A DNA stretch of 56,893 nt from an uncultured Mycoplasmatota bacterium (GTDB taxonomy: Bacteria; Bacillota_I; Bacilli_A; RF39; UBA660), in assembly GCA_900551105.1 (NCBI GenBank), contig URUT01000003.1, positions 1 to 56,893 of the forward strand. Direction: 5' to 3'. The position numbers and the translations under genes were made by a program. Shown in pieces: positions 9,379 through 17,620 of the stretch (position 1 is its first letter; every line of letters begins with the position of its first letter). The notes under the pieces are model-generated. The model made no database searches. It saw only the letters and a program-made list of their open reading frames with translations, and was not told the DNA's origin.

Positions 9379-10638
9379 ATGAATATACCTTTTAAAAAAG
9401 GAAATATACTACTTCCAAAAGATACAGATATGACAAAATGGAGTGTAGTAGCTTGCGACCAATACACTAGTGAGCCAGACTATTGGAATGATGTCGCAAA
9501 AATAGTTGGAAATAGTCCATCTACTTTAAATCTTACTTTACCTGAGATTTATTTAGAGGATAACAATGTAGAAGAAAGAATAAACAATATTAACTCCAAC
9601 ATGAGTAAGTTAATTCAAGAAAATTTCTTTGTAGAATATCCTGATAGTATGATTTATCTTGAAAGAACTCAAAGTGATGGAAAAGTAAGAGAAGGAATAA
9701 TGGGAATTGTTGACTTAGAAGCATATTCTTATGAGCAAGGCTCTCAAACACCAATTAGAGCAACTGAAAAAACAGTAATAGAGCGTATTCCACCAAGAGT
9801 AAAAATAAGAGAAAATGCTGAACTAGAACTTCCACATATTATGATTTTAATAGACGATGACAAAAAAGAAATAATTGAGTCTTTAAAAAATAAAGTATCT
9901 GAAAATGACAAAGTTTATGATTTTGATTTAATGAAAAATGGTGGACACATTAAAGGATACCTTTTAAATGAAGAAATAATTAATGAAATAACAAAAGGTT
10001 TAGAAAACTTAGCAAATGAAGAAAACTTTAATCAAAAATACGGAGTAACAGACAAAGGCGTTTTACTATTTGCAATGGGAGATGGTAATCACTCACTAGC
10101 AACTGCTAAAGCTTGTTATGAAAACTTAAAGAAAACTATGAAAGAAGAAGAATATCTAAATCATCCAGCAAGATATGCTCTAGTTGAACTTGTAAACCTA
10201 CATAGTCCAGCACTAGAATTTGAAGCAATTAACCGTGTGATATTTGATACAGACAAAGAAAATTTAATTAAATCATTAAAAGAGTTTTATAATATTAATA
10301 AAGAAGGTAATGGTCAAAAAATTGAAATTATCACTGACGAAATTGATGAACTTTGGTACATTGAAAATCCAAAATCAAACATCGCCGTAGGCTCCATTCA
10401 AATGTTTTTAGATGAGTATTTAAAAAATCATGAAGGCAAAATAGATTACATTCATGGTGAAGATGTAACCAAGGAACTTGCACATAAACCAAATAACGTA
10501 GGATTTATTTTTGATGCTATGCCAAAAAATGAATTATTTAAAACTGTAATTTTAGATGGCTCATTACCTCGTAAAACATTCTCAATGGGTCATAGTTATG
10601 ACAAACGTTACTATTTAGAAGCAAGAAAAATCAAATAA
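9379..10638 (+). CDS. DUF1015 family protein
   Basis: This 419-residue cytosolic protein matches the DUF1015 family (COG4198) in length and signatures. It opens with a PFKKGNILLPKD segment and has VACDQYTSEP near residue 30, IMGIVDLEAY near 115, and the family hallmark FAMGDGNHSLATAKA near 235. Some members are described as serine kinase-like proteins, and others occur beside D-3-phosphoglycerate dehydrogenase, but the biochemical role is not established. It has its own Shine-Dalgarno (AGGAGATGA) and terminator. Confidence 0.88.
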   Translation: MNIPFKKGNILLPKDTDMTKWSVVACDQYTSEPDYWNDVAKIVGNSPSTLNLTLPEIYLEDNNVEERINNINSNMSKLIQENFFVEYPDSMIYLERTQSDGKVREGIMGIVDLEAYSYEQGSQTPIRATEKTVIERIPPRVKIRENAELELPHIMILIDDDKKEIIESLKNKVSENDKVYDFDLMKNGGHIKGYLLNEEIINEITKGLENLANEENFNQKYGVTDKGVLLFAMGDGNHSLATAKACYENLKKTMKEEEYLNHPARYALVELVNLHSPALEFEAINRVIFDTDKENLIKSLKEFYNINKEGNGQKIEIITDEIDELWYIENPKSNIAVGSIQMFLDEYLKNHEGKIDYIHGEDVTKELAHKPNNVGFIFDAMPKNELFKTVILDGSLPRKTFSMGHSYDKRYYLEARKIK

Positions 10639-10640
10639 TA

Positions 10641-10668
10641 AAGAGGATCAACAAGATCTTCTTTTTTT
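10641..10668 (+). terminator. Rho-independent terminator of the DUF1015 gene
   Basis: The stem AAGAGGATC / GATCTTCTT (10641-10649 and 10655-10663, one G-T pair) is followed by a T run. Confidence 0.85.
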
Positions 10669-10704
10669 CAACCAACAGTTGAGTACATTCAACCAGCAAT
10701 TTAT
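10667..10704. repeat. 14-base near-direct repeat with 21-base period; possible LytTR operator
   Basis: TTCAACCAACAGTT (10667-10680) and TTCAACCAGCAATT (10688-10701) start exactly 21 bases apart. Inside the first, ACAGTTGAG (10675-10683) fits the LytTR half-site pattern fully. The base positions 21 further on, GCAATTTAT, fit at most positions. This spacing is the one used by AgrA-type regulators. It lies about 50 bases before the rhodanese operon. Binding is inference. Confidence 0.4.
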
Positions 10705-10752
10705 TTAAATTTTACTTATTGCATTTTATAATTTTTTCAGAAAGGAGAAATA

Positions 10753-11466
10753 ATGAAAAAGAATATTACCATTATAGTAATGACTATAGTAATAATTGTA
10801 TTAGTAGCATTGCTATGTATCATTAATTTTAGAAAGGAAGAAGGAGTTTTAGAAAAGCCACTACCAGCTCCCGAATTATCAGAAGGCTTAAGAGGAACTT
10901 ATGGTATTGATAAAAACATCAACGAAAAAACAATAGATAATTATTTGTTTAGAACCGACACAGTATATCGTGACGTTCGTATGCTAGTTGACAGTGCTGC
11001 ATGGGAAAATAAAGGCGGTGACAGGTATCTTACCGGTTATATCAAAGGATTTGAAATCATTCCTTCACCATACTTAGCAGGCTTTAAAGAGGAATATATC
11101 AAACAAAAAGAAAAAGAAAATGTCAGCGGGCTTTATGTAGGTGATACTTTATTTAAACTAAACGATGATGACACTTATACACCAAATTATGAAGAATCTA
11201 TGGACATATTAGAAGCTATATTTCCAAAAGACAAAAATATATTTATTATCTGTGGTGCAGGTGGTTATGCTGGACAAGTAAAAAATATGTTAGTATCTCT
11301 TGGCTGGGATCAAGACAAAGTACGTGACATTGGTGGTTACTGGTACTATGAAGGAAAAAATTCTATAAACGTAAAAGAAACTAAAGATGGTAAAGACTAT
11401 TATAATTTTAGTAAAGTACCATACTACAACATAGATTTTAAAACACTTCACAAAATTAAAAAATGA
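10753..11466 (+). CDS. Membrane-anchored extracytoplasmic rhodanese-like protein
   Basis: This 237-residue protein has one N-terminal transmembrane segment (about 4-25) and then a rhodanese-type domain facing outward. The domain shows RMLVDSAAWENKGG followed by TGYIKGFEIIPSPYL, and the active-site loop CGAGGYAGQ with catalytic Cys167. RDIGGYWYY closes the fold. Rhodaneses carry sulfane sulfur or handle thiols on the catalytic Cys. The next gene overlaps it by four bases (ATGA), so the two are translationally coupled; that neighbour is thioredoxin-like, which suggests a joint thiol task at the cell surface. The substrate is unknown. Confidence 0.75.
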   Translation: MKKNITIIVMTIVIIVLVALLCIINFRKEEGVLEKPLPAPELSEGLRGTYGIDKNINEKTIDNYLFRTDTVYRDVRMLVDSAAWENKGGDRYLTGYIKGFEIIPSPYLAGFKEEYIKQKEKENVSGLYVGDTLFKLNDDDTYTPNYEESMDILEAIFPKDKNIFIICGAGGYAGQVKNMLVSLGWDQDKVRDIGGYWYYEGKNSINVKETKDGKDYYNFSKVPYYNIDFKTLHKIKK

Positions 11467-11897
11467 AAAAATTCTTAATTATATTTATCTGCCTATTTAG
11501 TTTAACGGGTTGTAATAATAATAAACTATCTTTAGACAAGGAATTCTACAAAGAAAGTAAATTTATAGACGCAGACAGCAGTACTATTAATAATCTCCAA
11601 AATCAAGAATCCACATTTTTGGTTTTTACATATAATAATTATTGCACATTAGAAATACCCTGCGAAGATATTTTTAAAGAAGTAATGAACAAACATAAAC
11701 TAAGCATGTACTATTTACCGTACGAAGAAATGGAAAAAACATTTATCCACAATACAGTTGCGTATGCTCCATCTATAATAATTATTTCAAATGGTAAAAT
11801 CATCGCATACCTAGATAGCGAAAAAGATGAAGATTTACCAAAATATCAAGACAGCAAAGAATTTGAAAAATGGTTAAAAAAATATATTAATTTATAA
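11463..11897 (+). CDS. Thioredoxin-like lipoprotein
   Basis: This 144-residue lipoprotein has the signal peptide and lipobox LTGC (Cys17). The mature domain looks like a thioredoxin fold: a central strand STFLVFTYNNYC leads into a helix with a second cysteine (CTLEIPCED), and later YAPSIIIISNGKIIAYLD supplies the cis-proline-like loop and last strand pair. The two cysteines are five residues apart, not the usual CxxC, so a disulfide reductase role is uncertain. It overlaps the rhodanese gene by four bases and probably works with it. Confidence 0.65.
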   Translation: MKKFLIIFICLFSLTGCNNNKLSLDKEFYKESKFIDADSSTINNLQNQESTFLVFTYNNYCTLEIPCEDIFKEVMNKHKLSMYYLPYEEMEKTFIHNTVAYAPSIIIISNGKIIAYLDSEKDEDLPKYQDSKEFEKWLKKYINL

Positions 11898-11934
11898 TCA
11901 CTTTTGTTATAATATGTCTCACAAGGTGATAAGT

Positions 11935-12510
11935 ATGACTACAAAAACTACTAACTCTTTTGGATATGATAGCTTCCAAACAAATTTTAAGGAAGGTAAA
12001 TTTATAATAGCTTACGAAAACAACCTAGATTTATATTGGTATTTTTTTCCGAAGGATAGCATCAAAAACTTAAAAGAAAGCTATTCAGTAATCATAGATG
12101 AAACTAATCCCTATTTATTGGAAGGGCTAAGAAACTTATATAATGCTGTAATCAGTAACAAGCCGTATCAAAACAATGAACTTGCTGACGAAGAATTACA
12201 AAACAAAGAATATCAAGGAAGATTACCAAAAGAATTACTAGATGGCAAAGATATTGTTTGGTACTCAGATGACAATCCGATAGAAGAAGCAAGTTATGTT
12301 AGAATTAAAAAAGTAGACGAAGATACATTTATTTTAACATTCAATAAAAGTCACTCTAAACTTCAAATGGTAAGAATAACTAACAGTGGCAGTAGACATG
12401 CACCATTTAATTTCACATTTATGGGAATGTATTCATACTTAAGACAAGTTGATATTAATCAAATCACTATTAAAGAGTATCTAGCTCACAAAAAACACTA
12501 TAACGTATAA
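11935..12510 (+). CDS. Hypothetical protein, 191 residues
   Basis: I do not recognise this soluble protein, which has no signal or membrane segment. ATG 11935 follows AAGGTGAT and is the likely start. An in-frame ATG at 11914 directly abuts the TATAAT promoter box (11908-11913) and would leave no leader. The sequence has an alternating strand/helix pattern, with FIIAYENNLDLYWYF near the start and FNKSHSKLQMVRITNSGSR near residue 150. It is aromatic-rich and lies directly before prfB. Confidence 0.65.
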   Translation: MTTKTTNSFGYDSFQTNFKEGKFIIAYENNLDLYWYFFPKDSIKNLKESYSVIIDETNPYLLEGLRNLYNAVISNKPYQNNELADEELQNKEYQGRLPKELLDGKDIVWYSDDNPIEEASYVRIKKVDEDTFILTFNKSHSKLQMVRITNSGSRHAPFNFTFMGMYSYLRQVDINQITIKEYLAHKKHYNV

Positions 12511-12513
12511 AAT

Positions 12514-12540
12514 GAAGATGTTTATTTTCTTCTTTTTTTT
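12514..12540 (+). terminator. Weak terminator before prfB
   Basis: The five-base stem GAAGA / TCTTC (12514-12518 and 12528-12532) is followed by eight or more T. The extended -10 TGGTATAAT for prfB starts at once (TATAAT 12544-12549). Confidence 0.45.
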
Positions 12541-12567
12541 TGGTATAATTTCAATTGAGGTAATCTT

Positions 12568-13645
12568 ATGAATAAAGAAAATATGCTAACAATGTTAAAA
12601 CAATTAAAAGAAAAATTAGAATTAATTGGGAGGTCACTTTGACTTAGATGCCAAGCAAGCAAAAATAAATGAAATCAAAGAAGAACTAAATTCTCCAGAT
12701 ATTTGGTCTGATGTTACCAAAAGTAAAGAACTAAATAGCACCTTAGTAAATATTCAAAAAGAAGTGGATTCATATAAAAACTTAGTAAATGAACTAGAAG
12801 ATAATATTGAATTAATTAACTTAATGACTGATGAAGAACTAAAAGAAATTGATATAGAAAAGATCAAGAGTGAAATAGAAGAACTAGAGATAAACACACT
12901 ATTTACAGAAAAATATGATAATCTTAATTGCTTTCTAGAAATTCATCCTGGAGCTGGTGGCACCGAAAGTCAAGACTGGGCAAGCATGCTTCTTAGAATG
13001 TACAAAATGTTTTGTGACAAATACGGCTATACTTACGAAGAAATATATTATCAAAAAGGTGAAGAAGCAGGCATTAAAAATGCAACCCTAAAAATAAGTG
13101 GCAACTATGCTTATGGCTATTTTAAATCAGAACAAGGTGTTCACCGTCTAGTTCGCATTAGTCCATTTGATTCTAATAAAAGAAGACATACAAGCTTTGC
13201 CTCAGTATCAATAATTCCTGAGATAAGTCAGACAAAAGATGTAACTATTAATCCTGATGACATTAGAATAGATGTTTACCGTTCAAGTGGCAAAGGTGGC
13301 CAAGGCGTAAACACAACTGATAGTGCTGTGCGTATAACTCACTATCCATCTGGAATTGTAGTTACTTGTCAAAACGAAAGAAGTCAAATCAAAAACAAAG
13401 AAATTGCTCTAAATATCTTAAAAAGCAAGCTTCAAAAAATCTTAGATGAAAACAATGAAAAAGATATTAATAATCTAAAAAATCACATTAACATAGACTT
13501 TGGTAGTCAAATAAGAAATTATGTACTAGAGCCATACAAACTAGTAAAAGATTTAAGAACCGGTGAAGAAACATCTAACGCCGATGCCGTACTAAATGGC
13601 GAAATTAAAAATTTTATGGAAAGTTATTTAAGAATAAAGAGGTAG
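12568..13645 (+). CDS. prfB: Peptide chain release factor 2 (with programmed +1 frameshift)
   Basis: RF2 ends translation at UGA and UAA codons. The gene is in two frames: 24 codons from ATG 12568 reach CTT TGA at 12637-12642, and the ribosome must shift +1 to continue at GAC (12641). This gives about 358 residues, close to the usual RF2 length. The second frame carries the SPF codon-recognition tripeptide (RISPFDSNKRRHTSF) and the GGQ catalytic loop (SSGKGGQGVNTTDSAVRITH). The autoregulatory shift makes RF2 production depend on low RF2 activity. A reading that starts only in the second frame would miss the N-terminus. Confidence 0.97.
12629..12643 (+). other. prfB: RF2 programmed +1 frameshift site
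   Basis: GGGAGG (12629-12634), a Shine-Dalgarno-like stimulator, is three bases upstream of CTT TGA C, the slippery Leu codon and in-frame UGA. This matches the conserved bacterial RF2 recoding signal. Confidence 0.95.
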
Positions 13646-13648
13646 AAA

Positions 13649-14497
13649 ATGAAAAAATTAGTAAATATTATAATTGGTTGTATTTTAATTGGCATAAGTT
13701 TTAACTTATTCATTATTCCCAACGATTTAATAACAAACAACATCTATGGACTGTCATGCTTATTATTTTACAAAACAAGCTACAACCCTGCCATATTTTT
13801 ACTAATCATCAATTTAGCGATTCTCCTAATTAGTATAATTGTCAATAATCTTGAAAATACCAAAAAGTACATTATTCCAAGTTTGTTAATTCCCATAATA
13901 ATATATTTTACTAAAGATATGACATCTTACATAGACATAAGTGGTCTAGACATGATCCTCATAACGATTGTTAGTGGGGTATTAATTGGTTTGGGACATG
14001 GCTTTATATTTAAGGAAGGCTATTCAGTAGGGGGCATCTACTTACTTCAAGATATTTTCAACTCAGCAAAAGTCTACCGCCGTAAAACATTTACTTACAT
14101 TTTTGAAATGCTATTAATTGTCTTAACAATATACGTAGTTAACTTTGAAAACGCACTATATTCAGCAATCATCGTAATTATCATTGATTATATGACTGTA
14201 AAATCAAAAGTTGGCATAAGCTCTAGTAAGACCTTCTTTATTATTACAACCAAAGAAAAAGAAGTAAAAGACTATATAATTAATGAACTAAACCATGACT
14301 TAACAGAAATCAACATAAAAGGCGGATATACTAATCAAAAAAATAAAATTATCATGACCGCTGTGGATACTAAAGAATATTTTAAACTAAAAGAAGGCCT
14401 AAAAATTATAGACCCTAAAGTATTTATATCAATTGTGGATAGTTACGAAGTTGTTAACAAAAATCTTACAATCGGCGAAAACCAATCATTCAAATAG
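13649..14497 (+). CDS. YitT family membrane protein (DUF161 + DUF2179)
   Basis: This 282-residue protein has about five or six N-terminal transmembrane helices, with the family motif GHGFIFKEGYSVGGIYLLQDIF near 115-136, then a cytosolic DUF2179 domain (about 195-275) with a ferredoxin-like pattern. YitT proteins are widespread in Firmicutes, and their transported substrate is not known. It starts three bases after the prfB stop and is probably co-transcribed. GAGG lies at 13640-13643, just before ATG 13649. Confidence 0.88.
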   Translation: MKKLVNIIIGCILIGISFNLFIIPNDLITNNIYGLSCLLFYKTSYNPAIFLLIINLAILLISIIVNNLENTKKYIIPSLLIPIIIYFTKDMTSYIDISGLDMILITIVSGVLIGLGHGFIFKEGYSVGGIYLLQDIFNSAKVYRRKTFTYIFEMLLIVLTIYVVNFENALYSAIIVIIIDYMTVKSKVGISSSKTFFIITTKEKEVKDYIINELNHDLTEINIKGGYTNQKNKIIMTAVDTKEYFKLKEGLKIIDPKVFISIVDSYEVVNKNLTIGENQSFK

Positions 14498-14558
14498 TTA
14501 TCAAATTTTTATAAAAATAATATAATTAAAAGAAAAATAACAAAGGAAAGTGAAACAC

Positions 14559-16292
14559 ATGTTTGAAAAATTATATTTAAAAGCTCGTAATGCATATAGA
14601 AAAGTAAGCGTCAAAATAATTAATAAATGGATTTATCATCACAACAAATTACCTAAAAGCGTAAATTACTTTGAAGGCAGCCTTTATGATGCTGTCTATG
14701 AAAGTGCCTTAAAATATCCGTACAATACTGCAATAGAATATGAAAATAACCAAATTACCTATAAACAGTTAATTAAAAAAATAAATAAAGTAGCAAAATG
14801 TCTTAAATATTTAGGCGTTCAAAAAGGCGACAAAGTAACCATCTGTATGCCAAACACCCCAGAAGAAGTAGCCATGTTTTATGCCATAAATGAAATTGGC
14901 GCCGTTGCAAACATGATTCATCCACTATCAAGTGAAAAAGATATAGAATATTACCTTAATAAAAGCGACTCTAAAGTCATGCTATGTATTGATATAGCCT
15001 ACAAAAAAGTAAATAACATCATTGATAATACAAACTTAGAAAAAGTTATCGTAACAAGCGCTACCAAATCTATGGAAAGAATAACTGCCCTTCTATATTG
15101 GCTAGTAAAGGGCCGAAAAATGAATATTAAAGAAAATGAAAAATTCATATTATGGGACCACTTTATGAACTATGCTAGTAAATATCAAGAAGATCCTTAC
15201 GAAGCCGTAGATTCAAATGACCCCGCAGTAATCCTATATAGTGGTGGCACAACAGGTAAACCAAAAGGCGTAGTAATTAGTAACTATTCTTTTAATGCCC
15301 AAGCTCTGCAAAGCAAATACACTGAGCCCGAAGCCTTGCAACCCGAAAATGCTTTTTTAACATTTCTACCTAACTTTCATGCCTTTGGTATTGGAATCTG
15401 CACCCACACACCACTATATAACGGTATGAGAGCAATCCTTATTCCTCAATTTAATGCTAAAAAATTTAAAAAATACGTTAGAAAATATAAATTCAACATT
15501 CTCTGTGGAGTACCAACTCTCTATGATGCAATCTCTAAAATGAAATTTAGAAAAAATGAATTAAGTATTTTAAAACTAGTAGTATGTGGTGGAGACTCTA
15601 TGAGTATAGACCTAAAGAAAAAAGTAAATAAATTCCTAAAAGATTACGGATGTGAAACAGAAATTAAAATTGGCTATGGCTTAACTGAATCAAGTGGAGT
15701 AGTCGCACTTTCTCCAAATGGCATCTTAAACGAATCTGATGTTATCGGTTATCCATTTCCAAATACGGAATTTAAAATAATAGATATTAACACAAAAAAA
15801 GAAGCACCACTTGGTGAAGATGGTGAACTAGTTATCAGTGGTCCAAATGTCATGATGGAATATTTAAACGAACCTGAAGAAACCAAAAACACATTATATA
15901 AAGAAGGTGGCAAAACTTGGCTTCATACGGGAGACATTGCCTGTGTTGATAAAAAGGGACTTTTCCACTACAAATCAAGACTAAAACGAATGATAATAAC
16001 AAGTGGCTATAATGTTTATCCATCTCATGTAGAAGAAATTCTACTTAATCATGAAGCAATTGAAAAATGCGCAGTAATCGGAGTAAAAAGTGAATCTAAA
16101 GGCGAAATAGTTAAAGCATTCATAGTGTTAAAAGAAGATAATAATGGCTTACTAACTAAAAATAGCATTCAAAAATATATGAAAGAAAATTTAGCAAAAT
16201 ACGAAATTCCAAGAGAAATAAGATATATAGATGAAATACCATCAACTCTAGTCGGTAAAGTTGCATATAAAGAATTAGAAAAAATGGATTAA
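14559..16292 (+). CDS. Acyl-CoA synthetase / AMP-dependent ligase
   Basis: This 577-residue enzyme of the ANL superfamily activates a carboxylic acid with ATP to the acyl-AMP and then to the thioester. Motif A3 SGGTTGKPKG, A5 GYGLTESSG and A7-A8 LHTGDIACVDKKGLFHYKSR are intact, and the C-terminal lysine lies in TLVGKVAYKELEKMD. The order and the short insertions resemble long-chain fatty acid-CoA ligases (FadD-like). I chose ATG 14559 because AAGGAAAG sits about eight bases before it; an in-frame GTG at 14550 is too close. Substrate length is not predictable from sequence. Confidence 0.88.
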   Translation: MFEKLYLKARNAYRKVSVKIINKWIYHHNKLPKSVNYFEGSLYDAVYESALKYPYNTAIEYENNQITYKQLIKKINKVAKCLKYLGVQKGDKVTICMPNTPEEVAMFYAINEIGAVANMIHPLSSEKDIEYYLNKSDSKVMLCIDIAYKKVNNIIDNTNLEKVIVTSATKSMERITALLYWLVKGRKMNIKENEKFILWDHFMNYASKYQEDPYEAVDSNDPAVILYSGGTTGKPKGVVISNYSFNAQALQSKYTEPEALQPENAFLTFLPNFHAFGIGICTHTPLYNGMRAILIPQFNAKKFKKYVRKYKFNILCGVPTLYDAISKMKFRKNELSILKLVVCGGDSMSIDLKKKVNKFLKDYGCETEIKIGYGLTESSGVVALSPNGILNESDVIGYPFPNTEFKIIDINTKKEAPLGEDGELVISGPNVMMEYLNEPEETKNTLYKEGGKTWLHTGDIACVDKKGLFHYKSRLKRMIITSGYNVYPSHVEEILLNHEAIEKCAVIGVKSESKGEIVKAFIVLKEDNNGLLTKNSIQKYMKENLAKYEIPREIRYIDEIPSTLVGKVAYKELEKMD

Positions 16293-16296
16293 CCGT

Positions 16297-16325
16297 TTGA
16301 CAAAGAAAAAAAAACGCTATATAAT
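16297..16325 (+). promoter_or_regulatory. Promoter of the pheS-pheT T-box transcript
   Basis: A perfect TTGACA (16297-16302) and TATAAT (16320-16325) are separated by 17 bases, only a few bases after the previous gene's stop codon. Confidence 0.9.
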
Positions 16326-16334
16326 ATCATTAAT

Positions 16335-16549
16335 TTGTTGGCAAAGAAGTTATCCAAGTAGTTAACTGAAACTCTACAAAAGAAATTTGTAGCCACCGGC
16401 TGAAAGCTACAATAGAAAGACAATTAATGAAATTCAGTAATGGAGCCAAATCGTGAAGAGCGTTATTCTATTGAGTGCTAATTATTAGAACAAAGGTGGT
16501 ACCGCGGATTAATAGTGATTCGTCCTTTATGGATGGTCACTATTTTTTT
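16335..16549 (+). promoter_or_regulatory. T-box leader controlling pheS-pheT (tRNA-Phe sensing)
   Basis: The conserved T-box sequence AAAGGTGGTACCGCG lies at 16492-16506, and its bulge pairs with the 3' end of uncharged tRNA. Stem I apical elements (GCCACCGGCTGAAAGC, 16392-16407) are visible, and TTC at 16433-16435 is the probable specifier codon for Phe. The terminator stem AATAGTGA / TCACTATT (16511-16518 and 16537-16544) ends in a T run. Uncharged tRNA-Phe should favour the antiterminator and raise synthetase expression. Confidence 0.93.
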
Positions 16550-16572
16550 AATTAAGAAAGGAATGAAAATAA

Positions 16573-17610
16573 ATGAAAGAAAAACTAACTCAAATAAAAG
16601 AAGAAGGTTTGCAAAAAATTAACAATGCCAAAACCTTAGAAGAATTACAAGAAATAAACAAAGAATTAACTGGCAAAAAAAGTGCTTTAGCTGAAGTTTT
16701 AAAATCTCTAGGAAGCCTTACTGGTGACGAAAAAAAAGAAATCGGTATCCAAGCAACCGACATTAAAACATCATTTGCTGAAGCTCTAAAAACAAAAGAA
16801 GATGAAATCGTTGAATCCAAAAGTGTTGTAAGTGAAAACTTTGACCTAACCATCCCAGGAACAAAAGTCCTTGGAGGAACAATGCATCCAATCACCCAAA
16901 TGTGCTACGACCTTAACGATGCATTCTTATCACTAGGTTTTGAAGTTTATAGTGAAGATGACATCAGCAGTGAAAAATTTGCATTTGACAACTTAAACTT
17001 CCCTGAAGATCACCCAGCAAGACAATCAATGGACACCTTTTGGTTAGAAGGAACTGAAGAAAAAAGTGGCAACGAAAGACTATGCCTAAGACCACACTTA
17101 ACTGGTGGCTCAGTAAGATATCTACTAAAACATGGCGCTCCAGCTAGATTTGTTTATCCAGGAAGAGTTTATCGTAACGAAAATACTGACGCTAGACACG
17201 AAAGAGCATTCTTCCAATATGAAGCTCTTATCGTAGATAAAAATATTTCATTCTCATCAGGAATGGTCATGATTCAAACAATATTAGAAAAAGTATTCGG
17301 CCGTAAAGTAAATGTCCGTATGCGTGAAGGCTTCTTCCCATTTACAGAACCAGGATACGAAATAGATATGGAATGCCTAGTATGCGGTGGAAAAGGCTGC
17401 AAAGTATGTAATCACAATGGCTGGATTGAAGTTATGCCAGGTGGAGTAATTCATCCAAATGTTCTAAAATCAGCAAACTTAGACCCAGACGTATGGACAG
17501 GATTTTATATTAACATCGGATTAGATAGACTAGTAATGATGCGTTATGGAGTAGATGATGTTAGACTATTCCACAGTGCAGACTTAAGATTTTTAAATCA
17601 ATTTAAATAG
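16573..17610 (+). CDS. pheS: Phenylalanyl-tRNA synthetase alpha subunit
   Basis: This 345-residue catalytic subunit of the (alpha-beta)2 class II synthetase has an N-terminal coiled-coil arm that contacts tRNA (about 1-85). The class II motif 2 region RVYRNENTDARHERAFFQYE and motif 3 NIGLDRLVMMRYGVDDVR follow. The cysteine-rich loop CLVCGGKGCKVCNHNGW is the form typical of Gram-positive PheS. It lies directly behind the T-box and ten bases before pheT. Confidence 0.97.
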   Translation: MKEKLTQIKEEGLQKINNAKTLEELQEINKELTGKKSALAEVLKSLGSLTGDEKKEIGIQATDIKTSFAEALKTKEDEIVESKSVVSENFDLTIPGTKVLGGTMHPITQMCYDLNDAFLSLGFEVYSEDDISSEKFAFDNLNFPEDHPARQSMDTFWLEGTEEKSGNERLCLRPHLTGGSVRYLLKHGAPARFVYPGRVYRNENTDARHERAFFQYEALIVDKNISFSSGMVMIQTILEKVFGRKVNVRMREGFFPFTEPGYEIDMECLVCGGKGCKVCNHNGWIEVMPGGVIHPNVLKSANLDPDVWTGFYINIGLDRLVMMRYGVDDVRLFHSADLRFLNQFK

Positions 17611-17620
17611 GAGGATAAAA

